From contig JAKQGT010000020.1 of the NCBI GenBank assembly GCA_029556005.1, positions 1-9,197 of the forward strand: a stretch of 9,197 nt of DNA, read 5' to 3'. The first letter of the stretch is position 1. The number at the start of each line of letters is the position of its first letter. The position numbers were made by a program, and so were the translations under genes. The stretch is from Chlamydiota bacterium (GTDB lineage: Bacteria; Chlamydiota; Chlamydiia; Chlamydiales; Simkaniaceae). Shown here piece after piece: positions 1-5,559 of this stretch. The notes below the pieces were generated by a model that was given only the letters and a program-made list of their open reading frames with translations, was not told the origin of the DNA and made no database searches.

Positions 1-197
1 GGGCGGGTTGCATCTCCTGATTTTGGCCCTGCATGGTCATCGAACCTTTGCCGTTTTCGATTTTGGTCTTGATCAAAACGTTTCCACCGACACTTTGCTT
101 TTGCGCATAGCGATTGTTTTCGGAGTCGTAAACAAAGGAAATATTCAACGCGGTACCCATCACATTGGCATCCATGGAGATTTTGGCAGTTTTGATC
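1..197 (-). CDS. Foreign segment fused in frame to dnaE, possibly from a Bacteroidetes M16-type peptidase
   Basis: On the minus strand the open frame that begins as dnaE continues without a stop to the window edge, but after DnaE residue ~488 (KEKVAQI) the protein no longer resembles DNA polymerase. DnaE should continue with a segment like ITFGTM.AK..IKDVGR. Instead it reads KTAKISMDANVMG, then a polar beta-rich stretch containing YDSENNRYAQKQSVGG, ENGKG and MQGQNQEM. That pattern (V/IKT..I...A.V.G..L, then MGG...K....NGKG....GQ...M) resembles the beta-rich C-terminal segment of M16 zinc peptidases and LolA-like proteins of Bacteroidetes. The family call is from memory and only moderate. The exact join lies at about 190-200 and cannot be fixed by eye. 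The likeliest explanation is a chimeric assembly or amplification join; a real gene fusion is much less likely because it would remove most of an essential polymerase. Confidence 0.45.
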
Positions 198-1660
198 TGA
201 GCCACTTTCTCTTTCCCGTATTTCTTGAGAGTATACTCAATGACTTCCGAGCGCCTATCCATACAGATATCGACGTCGATATCGGGATAAGACATCCGCT
301 CTGGGTTAATAAAACGCTCGAAGAAGAGATTAAACCTTAAGGGCTCGATATCGGTAATTCCGATCAGATAGAGGATAATAGAACCTGCTCCAGATCCCCT
401 TCCAGGCCCTACAGGAATCCCCTGTTTTTTGGCCCAATCAATAAAATCATAAACAATCAATAGGTAGTCACACATCCCTTTAGAGGTGATGATCTCAAGC
501 TCGCTTTCTAAGCGCTTTTTCACGACCTCCATTGGATCTTCTTGAGGATATTTTTCCTGAACTTTTTCGAGACGCTCTGGAGTGTAACGTTTAGCAATTC
601 CCTCAAGACAAAGTTTTCTTAAGTAATCCGCAGCTTCTTTAACCCGCTCTTTTTCACTCACTTTTTTTCCCTCTAAATGGGGAGGAATGAAAACGGGATA
701 AAATTTCGTTTTAAAATCGAGTTCTAACACGCATTTTTCAGCAATTCTTTCTGTCATGCTTATGGCTTCAGGAATGTCTGCAAATAACGCTGTCATTTCT
801 TCTGGGGATTTAAAATAGAGTTCGTGTGTGGGAACCACCTTCCTTTTTGGGTTCAAACTGCGCCCTCGCACATTTCCAAAGGAGTCTCTCTCTATAATCT
901 CACAGGGTTCTCCTGACTGCACGTTCATGAGAATCTCATGGGCTTTCCAATCTTCACGCCGCATGTAGTGGGTCCCATTTGTGGCGACCGTAGGAATCCC
1001 ACGCTCTTTAGATAGGGCAATCAGATGAGAAACGACTTTTTCTTGGTTTTTAACCCGCTCTAAATAGTTTTGATAAAGCCAAGACTCTTTATCAATTCCT
1101 TCAGCACGAATATGCGCTTCGCTCATAGAATGACGCTGGAGTTCAAAATAAAAATCCGACCCATAGACCTTCTGACTCCAAGCAATTTCCTCTTCTAATT
1201 CTTCAGCACGCTCATGAATGATAAACTGCGCTAACCGACTGTGCAAAGGGCCTGAAAGACAAATCAGCCCTTCAGAATAGGTTTCCAAAATTTCTTTATC
1301 GACACGGGGGGTATAGTAAAATCCTTCCAAATAACCAATCGAAGAGATCTTACAAAGGTTACGGTATCCCGTGCGGTTTTTAGCAAGTAAGATCAGCGGA
1401 TATCCTACCAAGTGACCAGAAACTCTCTTCTTGTCATGGCGAGAGAGAGGAGCCACGACGATTTCACATCCAATGATGGGCTTTACTTTGACTGCTTTAC
1501 AAGCCTTAAAGAAATCTACAGCTCCAAACATGTTGCAAAAATCTGTAAGAGCTAACGCTTCCATCTCATAGGTGGCAGCTTTTTCCGTTAAACTCTGGAT
1601 GGATGCAGTCGAATCTAAGATGGAATATTGAGAATGTACATGCAAAGGAACCCAAACCAT
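198..1660 (-). CDS. dnaE: DNA polymerase III alpha subunit, N-terminal part (3' end missing)
   Basis: Replicative polymerase catalytic subunit, part of the cytoplasmic replisome; about 487 residues of an expected ~1,200 are present. I translated the whole minus-strand frame and found no stop. The ATG at 1660 is the only sensible start, because an in-frame TAG lies 15 nt upstream; no strong Shine-Dalgarno is visible. The N-terminus carries the PHP domain: HVHSQYS at residues 7-13, then TDFCNMFG and GCEIVVAP, with NGTHYM further on. The polymerase palm holds GPGRGSGAGS at 418-427 and the catalytic PDIDVD with Asp460, Asp462 and Asp464. The frame is intact up to KYGKEKVAQI, where authentic sequence ends. 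It follows uhpC by 23 bp on the same strand, so the two are probably cotranscribed, as suggested by the same adjacency in Chlamydia (CT545/CT544). Thumb, fingers and beta-binding regions are absent from this window. Confidence 0.95.
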
Positions 1661-1683
1661 GAGTCTATGAACCTATGAGGTTT

Positions 1684-3030
1684 TTAAGCTTCAATGGCTA
1701 TTTTAGGTTTTGCCCGTTTTCCCCACAAGGGAAGAAGAAACCCTACAGCAACGACCCCACAAATAGCGAGGAGAATAAAAAAGCCTGACCATCCAAAATC
1801 TTGGGTCACTTTCCCAACAGGCCACCCAGCTGCTGCTGCCCCTGCATAAGCAAAAAGACCCGCAAAGCCTGTAGCTGTTCCTGCCGATTCTTTTTCTGCC
1901 AGTTCAGCTGCTGCCATTCCAATCAACATTTGAGGACCAAAAATCAAGAAACCAATCAAGAACATCAGCACCGACACAAGAACAAGACTTGCAGAAGGAA
2001 CGAGCCATAAGGCGAAAAGAACACCAATAATCCCTAAGCTAAACAAGACATTAACAGGCCCACGCTTCCCTCCAAAAATAGTATCTGAAAGCCACCCTGC
2101 GGCCAAGCTTCCAAAAATCCCCCCAATTTCAAACCAAAAGACACAAGAACCCGCAACCATCAATGTAAAGCCTTTCTCTTCCATTAAATAAAGCTGAACC
2201 CAGTCATTAATCGCTGTACGGATGATATAAACAAAAAAATAGGAGATCGCAAGAATCCAAATAAACTTATTCTTAAGAACATGCTCAACAAGAATTTCTC
2301 GAGGAGTTAAGTTTTTTACCTCTTCACTATCTTCCCTGCTTTTTTCACTATGGTAATCGTTGCGAAATTTTTCAATCGAGGGAAGACCTACCCGCCTGGG
2401 ATCATCTCGCAAACGATTGATTAAAAACAGGCCGACAATGATCGCTAAAAACCCCGGGAAAAACATCGCATAGCGCCACCCAAAATGATGAATAGCCAGT
2501 GCACAAATGACAGGGATTAAAGCACCTCCAATATTATGAGATGTATTCCACACCCCCCACCAACGGCCACGTTCTGTTTGAGAATACCAATAGGTGAGCA
2601 ATTTGGCGCAAGGAGGAGATCCCCATCCTTGAAATAATCCGTTTAAGGCTAAAAACAACGCAAACAAAGATATGGTAGAGGAAAGTCCAAAAAAGATATT
2701 GAAAACCCCTGTTAAAATAAGCCCTATCCCCATGAAATAACGGAGATTTGACTTATCGGAAAGAATTCCACTTAAAAATTTACTCACACCATAACTGATC
2801 GCAAGGAGGGTCCCTAAAATCCCCAGTTGGCTTTTTTCAAATCCCAGCTCAGTAATCAGAGCAGGCATCGCAAAAGTAAAACTTTTTCTTGTGAAATAGA
2901 AGAGAGCATATCCGATATACATGCTGTAAAAAACGCGGATACGCCAGTAGCGGTATTTCTTTTTGATTTCGTCTTCGCTTCGAATTTCGTCTGCAGGTGG
3001 CTCTGGTTTCAGGACATCTAGAACACTCAC
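1684..3030 (-). CDS. uhpC: Organophosphate:phosphate antiporter (hexose-phosphate type, UhpC-like)
   Basis: A 448-residue inner-membrane MFS carrier of the OPA family (UhpT/UhpC/GlpT), close to the ~440-460 residues usual for it. Chlamydial homologues import glucose-6-phosphate from the host in exchange for phosphate. About 12 hydrophobic helices are visible with a charged central loop at ~205-255. The family signature lies at ~136-170 (GWGSPPCAKLL, ERGRWWGVWNTSHNIGG). Arg48 (YFTRKSF) and Arg271 (YIIRTAINDW) match the two substrate-phosphate arginines of UhpT/GlpT. In helix 11 the sequence ATGFAGLFAY (386-395) lacks the Asp/Lys pair of E. coli UhpT and looks more like GlpT/UhpC, so the exact sugar phosphate is uncertain. 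The start is GTG: the in-frame upstream ATG is followed at once by TAA, and GAAGG (3043-3039) lies 8 nt before GTG. Probably cotranscribed with dnaE. Confidence 0.93.
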   Translation of the reverse strand: MSVLDVLKPEPPADEIRSEDEIKKKYRYWRIRVFYSMYIGYALFYFTRKSFTFAMPALITELGFEKSQLGILGTLLAISYGVSKFLSGILSDKSNLRYFMGIGLILTGVFNIFFGLSSTISLFALFLALNGLFQGWGSPPCAKLLTYWYSQTERGRWWGVWNTSHNIGGALIPVICALAIHHFGWRYAMFFPGFLAIIVGLFLINRLRDDPRRVGLPSIEKFRNDYHSEKSREDSEEVKNLTPREILVEHVLKNKFIWILAISYFFVYIIRTAINDWVQLYLMEEKGFTLMVAGSCVFWFEIGGIFGSLAAGWLSDTIFGGKRGPVNVLFSLGIIGVLFALWLVPSASLVLVSVLMFLIGFLIFGPQMLIGMAAAELAEKESAGTATGFAGLFAYAGAAAAGWPVGKVTQDFGWSGFFILLAICGVVAVGFLLPLWGKRAKPKIAIEA

Positions 3031-3038
3031 TACTTCAG

Positions 3039-3043
3039 CCTTC
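3039..3043 (-). promoter_or_regulatory. uhpC ribosome binding site
   Basis: GAAGG on the minus strand, 8 nt before the GTG at 3030. It supports the non-ATG start, since the only nearby in-frame ATG is immediately followed by a stop. Confidence 0.55.
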
Positions 3044-3089
3044 AGTTACATGCATTTATCATTCATATTTTTACGACCCTACCGGGGTT

Positions 3090-3118
3090 AGGTTAAAGAA
3101 ATAATCCTTCGAAGTCAA
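3090..3118 (-). promoter_or_regulatory. Possible uhpC-dnaE promoter
   Basis: On the minus strand TTGACT (3118-3113, five of six matches to the -35 consensus) is followed after 17 bp by TAACCT (3095-3090), a poor -10. The region is the only upstream space for the uhpC-dnaE unit, so a promoter must lie here, but the exact hexamers are weak. Confidence 0.3.
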
Positions 3119-3130
3119 TCATTTTTACGG

Positions 3131-3160
3131 TTATAATTTGCCAACTAAGGAAGATATAAT
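3131..3160 (+). promoter_or_regulatory. Possible promoter of the hypothetical gene
   Basis: A perfect -10 hexamer TATAAT sits at 3155-3160, with a weak -35 (TTATAA, 3131-3136) 18 bp upstream. Transcription would start about 25 nt before the ATG at 3193, leaving room for the ribosome site GAGG (3183-3186, 6 nt spacer). It is divergent from the uhpC promoter. Confidence 0.4.
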
Positions 3161-3192
3161 GTAAAATAATTAGTGGAAAAACGAGGTAAAAG

Positions 3193-3807
3193 ATGACTTT
3201 TTTTCCAGAACCCCTTAGACCCTCAGAAGGACGCAAAGAAGAACACCTCATTGTCGATCCCATTGAAGCTGACAAAAAGGCCAAAGAAAATGGTGCCGAT
3301 TGGCAACTTCCAGAAGAGAAAAAAAAATCAGCTATGTATGGGGCTCTCCTCACTTTCATTAACAAGCTCACCTCTTTTTTTACACGCAACGAAGGGGATA
3401 ATCTGGAAACCGTTTCCCAAGACGAAATGGTCAATGGAGTCCAAGCTCTCAAGCAAATTTTTCACCATTTAAAAGACTCGGACCAAAGTGAAAACTCTAA
3501 ATTTTGCCAACATTTTTCCGAAGTATGGCACATTCTTTATCAAGGACTGCAAATCTTATCTCGCACAAAACGCAAAGCTTATATCAATGTTCCCAAATTA
3601 ATCGCCTTGATCCATGATATGGATCATTATCCCCCCAACGAAGATCATAAACTAGGATTCTACCTAGGAAATTATGCGGGAGAAAGTTGGCTTCCCCTCC
3701 CCTTCAGGGATATTCTTAAAAAACTCTATACAGATCATCGTGTCAACCAACACAATAGCACCCTCTCCAAATGGATCGATTTAATTACCGAAATCTTGCA
3801 AGGATAA
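3193..3807 (+). CDS. Hypothetical protein, 204 aa, probably specific to environmental Chlamydiae
   Basis: I do not recognise a named family. The ATG has a good ribosome site (GAGG, 6 nt away) and a TATAAT box further up, and the frame is clean for 204 codons, so it is very likely a real gene. The protein is soluble-looking: no signal peptide and no clear membrane helix (residues 47-64 are only mildly hydrophobic). It has a charged, Lys/Glu-rich N-terminal ~45 residues, a helical middle (~80-125), and a C-terminal part rich in aromatic residues and histidines, with HDMDHYP (141-147), FYLGNYAGESWLPLPF (156-171) and DLITEIL at the end. The GFYLGNYAGESWLP block is the most family-like part and would be the best search seed. 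It stands alone between divergent uhpC and hisS, a position where Chlamydia has no gene as far as I recall. An effector or host-interaction role is possible but nothing in the sequence shows it. Confidence 0.8.
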   Translation: MTFFPEPLRPSEGRKEEHLIVDPIEADKKAKENGADWQLPEEKKKSAMYGALLTFINKLTSFFTRNEGDNLETVSQDEMVNGVQALKQIFHHLKDSDQSENSKFCQHFSEVWHILYQGLQILSRTKRKAYINVPKLIALIHDMDHYPPNEDHKLGFYLGNYAGESWLPLPFRDILKKLYTDHRVNQHNSTLSKWIDLITEILQG

Positions 3808-3823
3808 ACTTGTATCTCTATAT

Positions 3824-3989
3824 TAACCCAAGTTGCTAACTAGTGTTACTGCTAATTTGGAAAATAAAATATTCAAGAAGAATGGATTTTGACGAGCCAA
3901 TAGCCAATGCGCTATTGGTGAGGAAAAAAATATTCTTTTTGGAGATTTTATTCCAAAGAAGGAGTGACAATAGGTAGCAAATTGGGTTA
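3824..3989. repeat. Imperfect ~166-bp palindrome with TA ends, MITE-like foldback element
   Basis: The stretch reads almost the same on both strands. The left end TAACCCAAGTTGCTAACTA (3824-3842) matches the reverse complement of the right end, TAACCCAATTTGCTACCTA (3989-3971). The similarity continues through TTTGG..AATAAAAT and CAA.AAGAAT to a central stem CCAATAG/CTATTGG (3897-3903 with 3912-3918, 8-nt loop). By hand alignment about three quarters of the ~71 arm positions pair, with one 2-nt gap. Both ends carry TA, the target duplicated by IS630/Tc1-type transposases, so a non-autonomous foldback MITE is a reasonable reading. It fills nearly all the space between the hypothetical gene and hisS, codes for nothing convincing, and in RNA could act as a terminator-like hairpin for the upstream gene. 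Confidence 0.65.
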
Positions 3990-3993
3990 TAGT
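3964..3993 (+). promoter_or_regulatory. Probable hisS promoter at the right end of the palindrome
   Basis: GTGACA (3964-3969, five of six to TTGACA) and TATAGT (3988-3993, five of six to TATAAT) are separated by 18 bp. Both fall in or at the edge of the right arm of the palindrome. A start site about 7 nt beyond the -10 would be near 4000, only about two bases before the hisS ATG. Confidence 0.45.
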
Positions 3994-4001
3994 ATACATT
4001 A

Positions 4002-5285
4002 ATGAAATACGCGCAACCTAAAGGAACGTTTGATATCATTCCGGAAGAACTCAAGCCGGAAGATCAATGGAAAGAGTCGTCTCGGTGGCAATACCTCGAG
4101 TCGATCATTCGCACACTTGTCCGAGATTACGGGTACCAAGAAATCCGTACACCCCTCTTCGAAAAAACCGAGCTTTTTGTGCGCGGAGTTGGGGAAACAT
4201 CCGATATCGTTTCTAAAGAGATGTATACCTTTTTAGATAAGGCTGAGCGCTCGATGAGTCTGCGCCCCGAAGGGACAGCTTCTGTGATGCGCGCTTTCGT
4301 ACAAGGGCAACTTCAGCAACTGGGAACTCTCCACAAATTCTTCTACATTGGTCCCTTCTTCCGCTATGACCGTCCTCAAGCCGGACGCTTTCGACAGTTT
4401 CATCAATTTGGGATCGAAGCAATTGGGAATGGAAAACCTGAACAAGATTTTGAAGTCATTGAACTTCTCTATGAACTCTATCGGCGTTTAGGATTAAAAA
4501 ACCTCAAAGTCCTCCTCAATACTTTAGGGGATGCTTCCTGCCGCACTCAATACAAAACAGCCCTTCTAGAGTTTTTAAAACCCCACTTCCATACACTATC
4601 TGAAGAGAGTCAAGCTCGCTTTAGTAAAAATCCCCTAAGAATTCTGGATTCCAAAGATAAAAATGAACGAGCCCTTCTTGAAAAAGCTCCCTCAATACTC
4701 GATTTTTTATCCCTAGAGAGTAAAAACCACTTTGACGCTCTCTGCACCCTTCTCAAAGAACAAAACATTCCTTTTATCATCGACCCCCAATTAGTCCGGG
4801 GCTTGGACTATTACAATCATACTGTTTTTGAAATCACCTCCGATATTCTTGGAGCCCAAAATACCATTGGAGCCGGAGGGCGTTATGATGGATTACTGCC
4901 CGCTGTTGGTGGACCAGACCTCCCCTGTATTGGTTTTTCTACAGGGATCGAACGTATCCTGCAAACGATGGAAGGACAAAAGATCCCCTTCCCCCAAAAA
5001 GTAGGACCCGTTATCACCTTAATCTCTCTTGGAGAGGCTGCAAGCAAAAGAGCTTTTAAGCTCCTCTATGAGCTGCGTCATGCAAGCATTCCAAGTGAAA
5101 TGATCTCCGATAAAAAAATACAAAAAGCTCTGCAGCTGGCTGAAAAAAGCCACACCTCTTTTGTTGTTATCCTTGGAGATGAAGAAATTTCCAAAAATAG
5201 CGCTCAAGTCAAAGCCATGCAGTCACGTGAAACCCTGGAACTCCCTCTAGACAAACTTGTCGAGCACTTCAAAAAGCAGAGCTGA
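4002..5285 (+). CDS. hisS: Histidyl-tRNA synthetase
   Basis: Class IIa synthetase that activates histidine with ATP and charges tRNA-His in the cytoplasm as a homodimer. Its 427 residues match the usual 420-430. The N-terminus KYAQPKGTFDIIP is the family's normal start, supporting the ATG at 4002 although no Shine-Dalgarno precedes it. Visible motifs are LRPEGT (87-92), motif 2 FRYDRPQAGRFRQFHQFG (120-137), the histidine-binding LVRGLDYY (264-271), AGGRYDGL (291-298), and motif 3 GFSTGIERI (311-319). The C-terminal anticodon-binding domain is ~335-427. All key residues are present. The gene is flanked on both sides by structured repeat elements, and its TGA stop abuts the downstream one. It precedes aspS by 274 bp, a longer gap than expected for a tight operon. 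Confidence 0.97.
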   Translation: MKYAQPKGTFDIIPEELKPEDQWKESSRWQYLESIIRTLVRDYGYQEIRTPLFEKTELFVRGVGETSDIVSKEMYTFLDKAERSMSLRPEGTASVMRAFVQGQLQQLGTLHKFFYIGPFFRYDRPQAGRFRQFHQFGIEAIGNGKPEQDFEVIELLYELYRRLGLKNLKVLLNTLGDASCRTQYKTALLEFLKPHFHTLSEESQARFSKNPLRILDSKDKNERALLEKAPSILDFLSLESKNHFDALCTLLKEQNIPFIIDPQLVRGLDYYNHTVFEITSDILGAQNTIGAGGRYDGLLPAVGGPDLPCIGFSTGIERILQTMEGQKIPFPQKVGPVITLISLGEAASKRAFKLLYELRHASIPSEMISDKKIQKALQLAEKSHTSFVVILGDEEISKNSAQVKAMQSRETLELPLDKLVEHFKKQS

Positions 5286-5286
5286 T

Positions 5287-5456
5287 GCATGAAAATTAGT
5301 TGAAGAAGTTATTCTCAAACAACTTTTGAAGTTGTTTGAGAATGTTCATAGGAGAGAAGTTCAAGGCGCCTGATGCAGGCAACCCTGGAGAGGGTTGTCG
5401 AAGGAAGGCAACGTAGAAATTTTCCCTAGGAAAACTTAATCAATAAATTTTCATGC
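5287..5456. repeat. ~170-bp structured element with 11-bp terminal inverted repeats, MITE-like or ncRNA
   Basis: GCATGAAAATT (5287-5297) recurs inverted as AATTTTCATGC (5446-5456), a perfect 11-bp match, bounding a segment with four hairpins. They are a 15-bp perfect stem ATTCTCAAACAACTT/AAGTTGTTTGAGAAT with a TTG loop (5311-5343); GCCTG-ATG-CAGGC (5368-5380); CAACCCT-GGAG-AGGGTTG (5380-5397); and TTTTCC-CTA-GGAAAA (5420-5434). No open frame of interest or T-run terminator is seen, and no target duplication is obvious at the ends. It starts one base after the hisS stop codon. The pattern fits a small non-autonomous mobile element or a structured RNA; it shares no clear sequence with the palindrome upstream of hisS despite similar length. 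Confidence 0.55.
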
Positions 5457-5491
5457 GTTAGACCTGCTTCCAAAGAGAAGTTGTTTGAGTA

Positions 5492-5547
5492 TAAGAGGGT
5501 AAAATGGTAACCTCTTTGAATAATGTAGAGGCTATTTTACCCCCTTA
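5492..5547 (+). promoter_or_regulatory. Hairpin in the aspS leader
   Basis: TAAGAGGGTAAAAT (5492-5505) pairs with ATTTTACCCCCTTA (5534-5547) with one mismatch, and CCTC (5511-5514) with GAGG (5527-5530) extends the stem inside an internal loop. The structure ends 12 nt before the aspS ATG. There is no T-run after it, so it is not a standard terminator; it could influence aspS expression or transcript stability. T-box features are not evident. Confidence 0.45.
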
Positions 5548-5559
5548 ATAGGCTTAAAT

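Noticed and set aside
1..200. An intein or intron inside dnaE as explanation of the sequence change
   Set aside because: There is no Cys/Ser at the junction, no intein block A motif and no intron end; the segment resembles part of another protein.
8..340. A 110-codon plus-strand open frame at the left end
   Set aside because: It lies antisense to the well-supported dnaE frame and the fused segment, and its protein resembles nothing.
3067..3090. Short GC-rich imperfect dyad (ACCC/GGGT) between uhpC and the hypothetical gene as an operator
   Set aside because: Only four base pairs match cleanly, too little to support a protein-binding site.
3836..4054. A 72-codon minus-strand frame across the palindrome
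   Set aside because: It sits in the repeat and overlaps hisS antisense, has no recognisable protein features, and is explained by the palindrome.
5286..5559. T-box riboswitch upstream of aspS
   Set aside because: I see neither a T-box consensus nor a terminator/antiterminator pair with a T-run, and T-boxes are mainly a Firmicutes feature.
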